A DNA stretch of 50,535 bases from Bacteroidota bacterium. Its GTDB lineage: Bacteria; Bacteroidota; Bacteroidia; Chitinophagales; Chitinophagaceae. The DNA is taken from contig CANJRV010000008.1 in the NCBI GenBank assembly GCA_947476825.1, positions 1-50,535 on the forward strand, in the 5' to 3' direction. Below, piece by piece: positions 35,883 to 43,177 of the stretch. The position numbers were made by a program, and so were the translations under genes. The notes beneath the pieces are model-generated. The model saw nothing but the letters and a program-made list of their open reading frames with translations, was not told the DNA's origin and searched no databases. Position 1 is the stretch's first letter, and each line of letters begins with the position of its first letter.

Positions 35883-37118
35883 ATGAAAAAAATACTCTTT
35901 TATTCCTTTATTTTTTTAGTAACGATTCCAGCTGTTGCGCAAAGAATTCTTACTGATAATATCATGCCGCATATTTCTTATTTGTCATCAGATGAGCTAC
36001 AAGGTCGTGCTACTTCAACCCGTGATGAATTAAAAGCCGCAAAATATATCGCTGAAAAATTTAAGGCAATGGGTTTAGAACCTAAGGGAACTAAAGCTTA
36101 TTATGCCGATTATTTGTATAAGTATAATGGCAATATACATGATACTTCTACGGCACTACTCCCATTTAAAAAAGGTCGAAATGTGGTTGCATTCATAAAT
36201 AATCAAGCGGAATATACTATCGTCATTGGTGCTCATTACGATCATCTTGGGCTTGGTTATGATCACAATAGCTTGGAAGCCAACTCTGAAGGAATAATAC
36301 ATAATGGCGCTGATGATAACGCTAGTGGGGTGGCTGGGGTCATTGAACTTGCACGTTATTTTTCATTGAATGGAATTAAAGAAAATTACAATTTTTTATT
36401 CATCACCTTTTCTGGGGAAGAGCTGGGATTATTAGGGTCGAAGAAATGGTGTGAAAACCCAACCTATCCATTAAATAAAATTAATTACATGATTAATCTG
36501 GACATGATAGGTCGATTGAATGATAGCACGAAAAAATTATTAATTTATGGTATTGGTACTTCATCAGAATGGACTTCATCTATAGAGAAATCAAATCATT
36601 ATTTCTCTGTAAAGTATGATAGTGCTGGGGTTGGACCTAGTGATCAAACTTCTTTTTATTTAATGGGAATTCCAGTTTTACATTTCTTTACTGGTCAACA
36701 TAGTGATTACCATAAACCTACAGATGATGCGTATAAAATAAATATTGCAGGCGAATCAAAAGTATTGGAACTGATAGTCGACATCATCCAAGATTTGGAT
36801 GCTAAGCCAAAATTGACCTATTATAAAACAGCGTCAACGGAGTCTACAAAAATGAGTTTTAAAGTTACATTGGGTATAATGCCTGATTATGCTTTCGACG
36901 GAGTAGGCTTGCGCATTGACGATGTAACCCTAAATAAACCTGCAGCTTTAGCGGGTATACAAAGAGGTGATATCATTATTCAATTGGGAAATACAGAAGT
37001 GAAGAATATGCAAGATTATATGGCAGCATTGAATAATTATAACAAAGGAGATACTGCACTTGTTACCATTATCCGAAAGGGAGAAAAAAGGGAAATGACC
37101 GTTAGCTTTCTAAAATAA
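35883..37118 (+). CDS. M28 family zinc aminopeptidase with C-terminal PDZ domain
   Basis: 411 residues with a signal peptide ending near VAQRI. The M28 metal ligands are all present: His118 (GAHYDHLG), Asp144/145 (NGADDNASG), the catalytic/ligand pair Glu179-Glu180 (SGEELGLLG), Asp207 (NLDMIGRL) and His277 (SDYHKPTDD). The first ~35 mature residues (NIMPHISYLSSDELQGR) are typical of exported Bacteroidota M28 peptidases. Residues from about 320 form a PDZ-like domain (LGIMPDYAFDGVGLRIDDV...AGIQRGDIIIQLG). It probably trims peptides in the periplasm. No sorting tail. Confidence 0.9.
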   Translation: MKKILFYSFIFLVTIPAVAQRILTDNIMPHISYLSSDELQGRATSTRDELKAAKYIAEKFKAMGLEPKGTKAYYADYLYKYNGNIHDTSTALLPFKKGRNVVAFINNQAEYTIVIGAHYDHLGLGYDHNSLEANSEGIIHNGADDNASGVAGVIELARYFSLNGIKENYNFLFITFSGEELGLLGSKKWCENPTYPLNKINYMINLDMIGRLNDSTKKLLIYGIGTSSEWTSSIEKSNHYFSVKYDSAGVGPSDQTSFYLMGIPVLHFFTGQHSDYHKPTDDAYKINIAGESKVLELIVDIIQDLDAKPKLTYYKTASTESTKMSFKVTLGIMPDYAFDGVGLRIDDVTLNKPAALAGIQRGDIIIQLGNTEVKNMQDYMAALNNYNKGDTALVTIIRKGEKREMTVSFLK

Positions 37119-37183
37119 GATTGGCTAAACTAAATTTGTTCTGCGTTATTTTAATGGCACATTAACTTTATTGACCTGGTCAT

Positions 37184-37218
37184 AAAAAAGAAAGGCTTCG
37201 CGTTGAGCGAAGCCTTTC
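37184..37218 (-). terminator. Rho-independent terminator for the M3 peptidase gene
   Basis: GAAAGGCTTCGC (37190-37201) pairs with GCGAAGCCTTTC (37207-37218) around a 5-nt loop. On the minus strand the hairpin is followed by a TTTTTT tract, so it best serves the minus-strand peptidase gene ending at 37382. It may also stop plus-strand transcription from the M28 gene. Confidence 0.8.
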
Positions 37219-37381
37219 ATGAAAAGATTAGGTAATTCTTTTGCGTTGTGCCTTTTTTAATTTATACCGATGTGAAATAATAGATAGCCATCTATTATTC
37301 AATCGGCATAATACCATCTAAGATTTATAAAAAGCCCTTTGGTCTATTTTATGAATCAAGATGGAATTAGCCAATAAGATT

Positions 37382-39526
37382 TTACTTTTTGCTATCCAAG
37401 CCAGCATTTTTTAAGTAAGGTTGTATCTGCATTTCATGGCCAATCATATCTTTAAATGCTTGGTTTAAATCGACACTATTACCTACGGATAAAATATATT
37501 TTCTAAATCGTTCACCGTTAGCACGATTCATTCCACCATGTGCTTGCATCCAATCAAACACATTGTAATCCAATGTTTTACTCCAAGTATATGCGTAATA
37601 TCCTGCAGAATAGCCGCCACTCCATATATGTGCAAAGTAAGGTGTATGATAACGAGTAGGCACTTCATTTACTAGTAGATTGTATTTTCTTAAAGCCTCT
37701 TTTTCAAATTCTAAAGTAGGTTTTATGTCACTTGCTTTTTCAATACTATGCCATGCCAAATCTAATGTGGCGGCAGCCAATAATTCTGTCACATCATAGC
37801 CTTTATTAAAAGTTTCTGCTTTCTTAATTTTTGCAATTAATTCTTGTGGTATCAACTCTTTGGTTTTGTAATGAATAGCATAGTTTTTTAATACTACCGG
37901 ATCCAAAGCGCAATGCTCATTTATTTGGGAAGGAAATTCTACATAATCTCTTGGTACAGCTGTGCCTGAAAGTGTAGGGTAATTTTGATTGGCAAATAAT
38001 CCATGTAAGGTATGTCCGAATTCATGGAACATGGTTGTCACATCATCGAAGCTAATGAGTGAAGGGTTGCCATTTGCAGGTTTAGAAAAATTAAACACAT
38101 TCACAATAACTGGTTTTTGATGCAAGTAATGCGATTGGTTTACAAAATTGTTCATCCATGCACCTCCGCTTTTATTATCACGTGTATAAAAATCAAGATA
38201 ATAAATTGCCATGGATTTACCGTCTTTATCAAATACTTCATACGCTACTACATCCGGGTGATATACAGGCAAATCATTACGCACTTTGAAGGTTATTCCG
38301 TACATCAACTTGGCAGCGAAAAATACACCTTTCTCTAATACCGTTGTCACCTCAAAATAAGGTTTGATTTGACTTTCATCCAAATCGTACTTGGCTTTAC
38401 GAACTTGTTCACTGTAAAAATTCCAATCCCAAGGTTGTAGTTTGAAACCAAGATGTTGTGCATCAATTAAATCTTGAATTTCTTTAGCTTCGATTTTTGC
38501 CTTGGCAACAGATTGCATGGCAATTTTCGACAATAAATTCAAAGCGGCTGTAGGTGTTTTTGCCATTTGATCTTGTAAGCGCCATTCGGCATAACTTTTT
38601 TTACCCATCAAATTTGCTTTTTCCAAACGTAGCTTAGCCATTTCTTCCAATACAGATCGAGTGTCGCCGCTATCCTTTTTTTCGGAACGAGTCCATGAAG
38701 CATTATACAATTTTTCACGTGTTGCTCTATTTTTCAAACTTGGCAAAAGCGGTTGTTGTGTTGTGTTTAATAGACTAATTAAATATTGTCCTTCATGTCC
38801 AGCTTCCTTTGCTTTTTGTTGGGCAGCAGCTAATTCTTCTTTGCTTAATCCATCGAGTTCATTGACATCTGAAATAAGTAAAGCCCCATTTTTTCGAGCA
38901 ATCAATAATTTATTACCAAACTCAGTGCTGAGGCTTGCCAAGGTTTGATTAATTTTTTTCATCTTCTCCTTGTCACTATCGCTGAGGTTGGCGCCTGCTA
39001 ATTCAAATTGTTGTAAATAATATTGAACCAAACGTTTGTCTTCGCCTTTCAAAGCAACTAAGTTTAAGGCTTTGATACGTTTGTATATTTTTGAATTCAA
39101 ATATAACTTGTCGTTATGTGCAGCAAAAATGGGTGCAAATTCCTCATCGATTTTTTGTAATGTCGGGTTGGTATTGGATCCTGTCAAATTACCAAATATG
39201 ATAGTTGCTCGATTCAAATCGGCACCACTTGTTTCCAATGCCAATACGGTATTTTGAAAAGTAGGCGTGCTTTTATCATTCGCTATTTTATCAATTTCGG
39301 CATCATGTATTTTAAGCGCATAAATAAATGCAGGTTTAAAATGCTCGTCTTTGATACGATCAAATGGAGGTGCTTGGTATTGCAAACTGCTGACTTGTAA
39401 AAGCGGATTATCCATGAGCTCTTTGGGTTTTTGGGCGAGTAAAGATTGCGTGCTGAAACAAGCAAAAGTAACAAGGGCACCTACTAGTAAATTTTTAATC
39501 GTTGACATATAGAATTTATTTTTCAT
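37382..39526 (-). CDS. M3 family metallopeptidase (peptidyl-dipeptidase Dcp-like)
   Basis: 714 residues. The signal peptide is best formed from either Met1 or Met7 (STIKNLLVGALVTFACFSTQSLLAQ). The start region (NPLLQVSSLQYQAPPFDRIKDEHFKPAF) is the usual opening of the Dcp/oligopeptidase A group. The zinc site HEFGH is at residues 501-505 (TTMFHEFGHTLHGLFA). The family segments FPSQINEH and GGYSAGYYAYTWSKTL are present. It cleaves dipeptides from short peptides, here probably in the periplasm. It is convergent with the M28 gene, so two exported peptidases sit side by side. Confidence 0.92.
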   Translation of the reverse strand: MKNKFYMSTIKNLLVGALVTFACFSTQSLLAQKPKELMDNPLLQVSSLQYQAPPFDRIKDEHFKPAFIYALKIHDAEIDKIANDKSTPTFQNTVLALETSGADLNRATIIFGNLTGSNTNPTLQKIDEEFAPIFAAHNDKLYLNSKIYKRIKALNLVALKGEDKRLVQYYLQQFELAGANLSDSDKEKMKKINQTLASLSTEFGNKLLIARKNGALLISDVNELDGLSKEELAAAQQKAKEAGHEGQYLISLLNTTQQPLLPSLKNRATREKLYNASWTRSEKKDSGDTRSVLEEMAKLRLEKANLMGKKSYAEWRLQDQMAKTPTAALNLLSKIAMQSVAKAKIEAKEIQDLIDAQHLGFKLQPWDWNFYSEQVRKAKYDLDESQIKPYFEVTTVLEKGVFFAAKLMYGITFKVRNDLPVYHPDVVAYEVFDKDGKSMAIYYLDFYTRDNKSGGAWMNNFVNQSHYLHQKPVIVNVFNFSKPANGNPSLISFDDVTTMFHEFGHTLHGLFANQNYPTLSGTAVPRDYVEFPSQINEHCALDPVVLKNYAIHYKTKELIPQELIAKIKKAETFNKGYDVTELLAAATLDLAWHSIEKASDIKPTLEFEKEALRKYNLLVNEVPTRYHTPYFAHIWSGGYSAGYYAYTWSKTLDYNVFDWMQAHGGMNRANGERFRKYILSVGNSVDLNQAFKDMIGHEMQIQPYLKNAGLDSKK

Positions 39527-39556
39527 TTTTGAATTGCCGAAAATAATACAAATTAT

Positions 39557-39633
39557 CTAGTAGTTAGTAGAAAGTAAAAAGTAGTTAGAATTCAGTAGTT
39601 AGTATTGAGAAGTTAGTAGTTAGAATTTGGAAT
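39557..39633. repeat. TAGTTAGTAG-type low-complexity repeat
   Basis: Words such as TAGTAGTTAGTAGAAAG, TAAAAAGTAGTTAG and AGTAGTTAGTATTGAG fill the gap upstream of the minus-strand M3 gene. They are the reverse complement of the ACTAACTACT words before 22495, so relative to the adjacent start codon the orientation is the same. They contain TAG/TAA in all frames of the plus strand. Confidence 0.7.
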
Positions 39634-39715
39634 ATCATATTTTGTTTATCAAAAAAAGTATTTTCACAGCCAACAATTATCAAACAAGTATTGAAGACAA
39701 TAAAAACTGGACATC

Positions 39716-40405
39716 ATGAAATGGTATCAAACCTATTTGACAATAGCAATTATCGCAACTTTCTTTTCATGCGATACAAACAAGACAGAGGATACGCTGA
39801 AAACTAATAGCAAGGATACTTCTAAGATTACTACACCTCCAATTGTGTATGAAGACCGAAGAGAAAATTTACCTTTATCGATACACGACACGATAAAAAA
39901 ATCGGCTTCCTATTTCTTTTCCAATACCAATACTAAAGATGAATTTCAATTAAGCATTGAACCAGGTATGGTAAAGAATGCAAAGGCTATTTTGAAAATA
40001 ATTACTGCTGATCATAACTTGATTTACAAACAAGATTTTGATGCCTATTATTTTATCCAAGGCATATTTGAACCCGACTCTATTCCTGCAAATATTTCAC
40101 AAGATGCTTATGATGCCTATATAGACAAGTATGGTAAGTCTATTAGCATGCAGCAATATGAAGCTTATTTCAAAAAAAATGTAGATAGTTTCTTCCAGTT
40201 TATTTATCCAATAAAAGAGAATAAAGAAAAAGACCTCAACGCTTGGGGCAGCGATATTTTAGATAAAGATTTTATGCAAGAAGCTTTGCGTGATACCACT
40301 ATCCAATTATTTGACATTACCTGTTTTACCTGTAAAGAAGGTGGTGCCATCATTGGGTATTCTCGAAGACAAAATAAAGTAGTGACTTTATTGGAACATG
40401 ATTAG
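39716..40405 (+). CDS. Hypothetical lipoprotein
   Basis: 229 residues with a lipoprotein signal ending at Cys19 (IAIIATFFSCDTNKTED), followed by a Thr/Lys/Asp-rich linker. The remainder is a mixed helix/strand domain (FQLSIEPGMVKNAKAILKII...YKQDFDAYYFIQGIFEPDS). It ends with a small segment carrying two close cysteines (FDITCFTCKEGGAIIGYSRR). I do not recognise the family. The ATG directly follows repeat-rich DNA. Confidence 0.65.
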   Translation: MKWYQTYLTIAIIATFFSCDTNKTEDTLKTNSKDTSKITTPPIVYEDRRENLPLSIHDTIKKSASYFFSNTNTKDEFQLSIEPGMVKNAKAILKIITADHNLIYKQDFDAYYFIQGIFEPDSIPANISQDAYDAYIDKYGKSISMQQYEAYFKKNVDSFFQFIYPIKENKEKDLNAWGSDILDKDFMQEALRDTTIQLFDITCFTCKEGGAIIGYSRRQNKVVTLLEHD

Positions 40406-40410
40406 TTTTT

Positions 40411-40450
40411 AGTCGTAAGGCGTAAGGCGTAAGTCGTAAGTCGTAAGTAG
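40411..40450. repeat. GTAAGGC/GTAAGTC short tandem repeat
   Basis: About five units of CGTAAGG or CGTAAGT (7 bp each) directly after the hypothetical lipoprotein gene. Similar units recur at 42697-42715 and 43028-43065. Confidence 0.65.
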
Positions 40451-40461
40451 GCGACGATTTA

Positions 40462-40569
40462 TTACTCAATAATTATTTTCTTAGTTTGAATACCACATCG
40501 TAAATAATAAATGCCTTTTGAATAATTCGAAACATCTATTTCATTTTTGAAAGAGGAGAAAATTAATTT
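40462..40569 (-). pseudogene. Remnant of a type A T9SS sorting domain
   Basis: On the minus strand, 35 codons read KLIFSSFKNEIDVSNYSKGI and then YYLRCGIQTKKIIIE before TAA. This is the end of a type A sorting domain ('..NYSKGIYYLR..KKIIIE'). No start codon or upstream part exists. The sequence is cut at about 40570 by a GC-rich hairpin region. It is either a decayed gene or a sorting-domain end carried here by rearrangement. Confidence 0.6.
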
Positions 40570-40595
40570 GCACGCTGTGCGAACACGGAATAGCA

Positions 40596-40625
40596 AAAAC
40601 GCCCCGACACTATTCGGGGCGTTTT
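40596..40625. terminator. Strong bidirectional hairpin terminator
   Basis: AAAACGCCCCGA (40596-40607) pairs perfectly with TCGGGGCGTTTT (40614-40625) around a 6-nt loop, with T-tracts on either strand. It is the most GC-rich hairpin in this zone, though no intact gene ends directly before it on either side. Confidence 0.75.
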
Positions 40626-40715
40626 ACATGTAAGGCGTTTCTTCTATTCCGCTGAATGTTTAGCGGCTGGCCAAGTGTTTTGTCTATTGAAAATTTTTTA
40701 ACTCTAAATAATATC

Positions 40716-40723
40716 TACATTTG
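40716..40723 (+). promoter_or_regulatory. Possible -7 element for the small hypothetical gene
   Basis: TACATTTG fits TAnnTTTG and lies 15 bp before the ATG at 40739. No -33 element at standard spacing. Confidence 0.35.
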
Positions 40724-40738
40724 TAAAAATATTATATT

Positions 40739-41062
40739 ATGGAAGCTGTTCATATTGAAAAAATAGAGCATGATTTAAGTGCCTCGTTTGAGAAAAAACT
40801 TGCAGACGTTTGTGCTGATATTACTAAAGGAATAGAAGGTTTTGAGAAAGAGGAAATTAGGTCCAGCCCTGCAATTTGGGCGAGCATAGGATCAAAACAT
40901 TTTACACTTGAAATTTGCGATTGGAAATATTCAAAAGATGGTAAAGTATTTTGTTATCTGTATACTATGTCAGACAAACACGGAGAATATTTTGATATTC
41001 ATGCTGTGCCGATTTTGAACGAAGCTATTTACAATTTTATTGATGTCGTTCAGATTTCATAA
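40739..41062 (+). CDS. Small hypothetical cytoplasmic protein
   Basis: 107 residues, acidic, with no signal peptide or membrane segment. The N-terminal half is helical (EKIEHDLSASFEKKLADVC). The C-terminal half has alternating strands (HFTLEICDWKYSKDGKVFCYLYTM). I do not recognise the family. Its last 6 bp overlap the end of the convergent membrane-protein gene. Both genes lie between inverted copies of TTAGCGGC (40660 and 41972). Confidence 0.6.
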   Translation: MEAVHIEKIEHDLSASFEKKLADVCADITKGIEGFEKEEIRSSPAIWASIGSKHFTLEICDWKYSKDGKVFCYLYTMSDKHGEYFDIHAVPILNEAIYNFIDVVQIS

Positions 41063-41932
41063 AATTTCAAGTTTAGCGTTAAGTTTTTTTCTTTCTGTTA
41101 AATAGTCTTGGATGCCATTCTTAATTATCACATAACCTATTCCACAAAAAATAATTAGCAGAATTCCACCAAGCACTATTTGTCGAAATACAAATTCACC
41201 AAGTGATTTGCATTGCCTTGTTTCGCCTTTCACTCGATTGATTTTTGGGTTATTAGCCAGATATTCAACTTGAATTGGAAGCGATGAACCTTGGAAGTTT
41301 TTCATATAACCAAGGTCGTCACTTCTATCGTTAATTACTTTTCCATCCTCCGTAGTAAAATTATAGTCATAAATATCAACGATAACCGAACCTCCGCTGT
41401 GAAGATCTGAATCTGGAATTTCGTCTTCATGCTCTTCAACATTAGTGATGAAACCATTTGCAATTTTTGAGTTGGTAATGAGTTGGTATTCGTGATAAGG
41501 ATTTATATTATTATTAAGATAACTCATGAACAAAATTGCGACAATTAGTGCTACTACTCCAAACGTGCATTGCTTAGTTAAATTGTAAATTAACTTCTCT
41601 TGCTGAGAAAGCGATTCAACATATTCCTTAATGTTCAAAAGCACAAGGAGGCCAACAATAAGAACCATGTCAATTATTCGCCATGTTGTTTTTGAAAAAG
41701 CAAACTGCATGAATGGATTGAACAAGATTGCAGAAGCAGAAAAGAAAATAACACTGAACCTGATTCCCCAAATACCTACAACATCTTTTGTCCTATAAGC
41801 AAAATAGATTGAGCATAAGAAAACAAACCAATGAAGGAATACATAATAGTTATGCGATTGAGTTTCCCAAACTGCAACAACAAGAATTATTGTAGTTATA
41901 ATTTTAAGTGGTATGTCAAAAAGTTTGTTCAT
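41057..41932 (-). CDS. Membrane protein with DUF3592-like extracytoplasmic domain
   Basis: 291 residues with about six hydrophobic segments, including WFVFLCSIYFAY, FSVIFFSASAILF, IIDMVLIVGLLVLL and FGVVALIVAILFMSYL. The last is near the C-terminus (IVLGGILLIIFCGIGYVII). Between the last two is a soluble domain with a DUF3592-like pattern: a strand-rich stretch then SSLPIQVEYLANNPKINRV. Function unknown. It is convergent with, and overlaps by 6 bp, the small gene at 40739-41062. Confidence 0.6.
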   Translation of the reverse strand: MNKLFDIPLKIITTIILVVAVWETQSHNYYVFLHWFVFLCSIYFAYRTKDVVGIWGIRFSVIFFSASAILFNPFMQFAFSKTTWRIIDMVLIVGLLVLLNIKEYVESLSQQEKLIYNLTKQCTFGVVALIVAILFMSYLNNNINPYHEYQLITNSKIANGFITNVEEHEDEIPDSDLHSGGSVIVDIYDYNFTTEDGKVINDRSDDLGYMKNFQGSSLPIQVEYLANNPKINRVKGETRQCKSLGEFVFRQIVLGGILLIIFCGIGYVIIKNGIQDYLTERKKLNAKLEIL

Positions 41933-41946
41933 TGCTTGTCAGTTCA

Positions 41947-41982
41947 AAGTTAGCAGTTATCCCGAGGGCTTGCCGCTAACTT
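41947..41982. other. Inverted repeat upstream of the DUF3592-like gene
   Basis: AAGTTAGC (41947-41954) and GCTAACTT (41975-41982) form an 8-bp perfect inverted repeat around a GC-rich 20-nt centre. The layout loosely recalls an attC-type recombination site, but no integrase or cassette array is present, so that reading is speculative. Confidence 0.35.
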
Positions 41983-42244
41983 GCTTATATGACTGGTAAA
42001 TGTTAATACTAATTTCAAATCATTGCCCATTGAAAACATATCAGAAGTTGTGGCTTTGTGTGATAATTGTTAATTCAACGTAAACCTAACTATTTCGATT
42101 TACAAATCCAAATCATCAAAGCATGCGCAAAAAAAATAATGTCCCACTTAGCCTCATAGAACATACCGAACAACTGAGCCAAAACAAATATACCCGGTAT
42201 GGATACTATTGCCGACGACCTTGGTGTGTATTCATTGCTCTAAT

Positions 42245-42453
42245 TATTTGCTTAATAAGCAAATCCATTTGCTCCATAAGCAAATCTATTTGCTTCATAA
42301 GTAAATCCATTTGCTTCACAAGCAAATCCATTTGCTTTTTAAGTAAATTAATTTGCTTTTTAAGTAAATCAATTTGCTTTTTAAGTAAATCAATTTGCTT
42401 TTTAAGTAAATCCATTTGCTTTATAAGCAAATCTATTTGCTTTATAAGCAAAT
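42245..42453. repeat. 21-bp tandem array with internal palindrome
   Basis: About ten head-to-tail units of 21 bp, each of the form AAGCAAATCCATTTGCTTxAT and each containing a palindrome GCAAAT-NN-ATTTGC. Unit boundaries are at 42257, 42278, 42299, 42320, 42341, 42362, 42383, 42404, 42425 and 42446. Because 21 is divisible by 3, both strands stay open. The plus strand (from an ATG at 42123) reads SKSICFI heptads; the minus strand reads LLKKQID heptads with leucine-zipper spacing. Neither has a convincing independent start inside good coding sequence, so I list the array rather than a gene. Confidence 0.8.
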
Positions 42454-42511
42454 AATAACAGTTTGCATTAGCTTTGCTACCTATTATTAAACCTTAAATA
42501 AACTATTTTTT

Positions 42512-42610
42512 ATGCCTTACGAAAATAGTAATACCCAATTACTACCTGCCGATAGTACAGATATAGAAAGCAATAGGGCGGGACTAAAAGTCAACTTTCG
42601 CTGTTCGTGA
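42512..42610 (+). pseudogene. Possible gene remnant, N-terminal 24 residues only
   Basis: ATG opens MPYENSNTQLLPADSTDIES, which has protein-like composition and sits 36 bp after TAGCTTTG (42469-42476), a possible -7 element. The frame then runs into the dispersed repeat beginning near 42595 and stops at 42608-42610. It may be the surviving 5' end of a gene cut off by the repeat. Low certainty. Confidence 0.25.
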
Positions 42611-42692
42611 TGCTAACCCAGCGTATATCGAACTTTCGATAAGAAGTGATTTTTAATCGCAAACAAGTAGATTCGTACTTCTTTGTCCTCAC
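42601..42692. repeat. Dispersed ~95-bp repeat, copy A
   Basis: Starts CTGTTCGTGATGCTAACCCA, contains TCGAACTTTCGATAAGAAG and TTTTTAATCGCAAAC, and ends near TCCTCAC. It matches copy B at 42777-42879 with scattered changes. Confidence 0.75.
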
Positions 42693-42745
42693 TGGTAAGT
42701 CGTAAGTAAAAAGTAGAAAGTAGTGAGTTGTTAGTAGTGAGACAT
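42693..42745. repeat. GTAAGTC / GTAGTGAG low-complexity repeat between copies A and B
   Basis: GGTAAGTCGTAAGTAAAAAG, then TAGAAAGTAGTGAGTTGTTAG; same word family as 39557-39633 and 40411-40450. Confidence 0.65.
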
Positions 42746-42776
42746 ACTGAATTCGCCTTTGGAATTTGAACTTGCG

Positions 42777-42879
42777 CTGTTCGTGATGTTAGCGCAGCGC
42801 ATCTCGAACTTTCGATAAGAAGCGTTTTTAATCGCAAACTTGCAGATTCGTTCTTATCACTTTCGCTCTTCGTTCTCAC
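42777..42879. repeat. Dispersed ~95-bp repeat, copy B
   Basis: Starts CTGTTCGTGATGTTAGCGCA, contains TCGAACTTTCGATAAGAAG and TTTTTAATCGCAAAC, and ends CGTTCTCAC. Direct repeat of 42601-42692, offset by 176 bp. Confidence 0.75.
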
Positions 42880-42890
42880 TCTGTTTTTTC

Positions 42891-42967
42891 GCGTTAGGGA
42901 TAGAACGGAAATCCTTTTTTTTCTTCAAAAAAAGATTGCAGTGATAGCCCGACCCGAAGGGGAACGC
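42891..42967. repeat. Dispersed hairpin element (CGGAAATCC type), copy 2
   Basis: AGAACGGAAATCC, a run CTTTTTTTT, a short loop, AAAAAAAG, then GATTGCAGTGATAGCCCGAC. It shares with 21641-21722 the order CGGAAATCC, then T-tract/A-tract hairpin, then GATTGCAG. Confidence 0.55.
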
Positions 42968-42969
42968 TC

Positions 42970-43150
42970 AAAAGTAGTTAGTAGTGAGTAGTTAGTATTG
43001 AGATGTTAGTCGAAAGGCGGAAGACAGGCGTAAGGCATAAGTCGTAAGGCGTAAGGTATAAGTCTTAATTGGGAAGTCGAAAGTAAAAAGCATAAGTAGA
43101 AGTTAGTCACATCACATCTAACTACTAAATACTAACTACTCAATACTACC
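42970..43150. repeat. Compound TAGTTAG / GTAAGGC low-complexity repeat with inverted end
   Basis: 42972-43010 has TAGTTAGTAGTGAGTAG words, 43028-43065 has CGTAAGGC/CATAAGTC words, and 43119-43150 has the reverse complement (CTAACTACTAAATACTAAC). The two ends (GAGTAGTTAGTAT and ATACTAACTACTC) could pair to form a long hairpin. It lies just downstream of the minus-strand coiled-coil protein gene. Confidence 0.65.
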
Positions 43151-43177
43151 TAGCCTGAAACTTTGGAATTTGAAAGA

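Noticed and set aside
41947-41982. Integron attC site
   Set aside because: There is only an 8-bp inverted repeat. No integrase gene, no cassette series and no full attC structure are visible, so it is listed only as an inverted repeat.
42245-42453. Possible CRISPR array
   Set aside because: The 21-bp units are directly contiguous, with no unique spacers and no cas genes nearby.
42123-42455. 110-residue plus-strand and 81-residue minus-strand heptad-repeat frames
   Set aside because: Both are created by the 21-bp tandem array being divisible by three. The minus frame lacks a good start and the plus frame has a Cys/Ser-rich repeat of unlikely protein character. The array is reported as a repeat and a finding instead.
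42613-42879. 88-residue minus-strand frame
   Set aside because: It spans repeat copies A and B and the low-complexity words between them, so it is chance coding.
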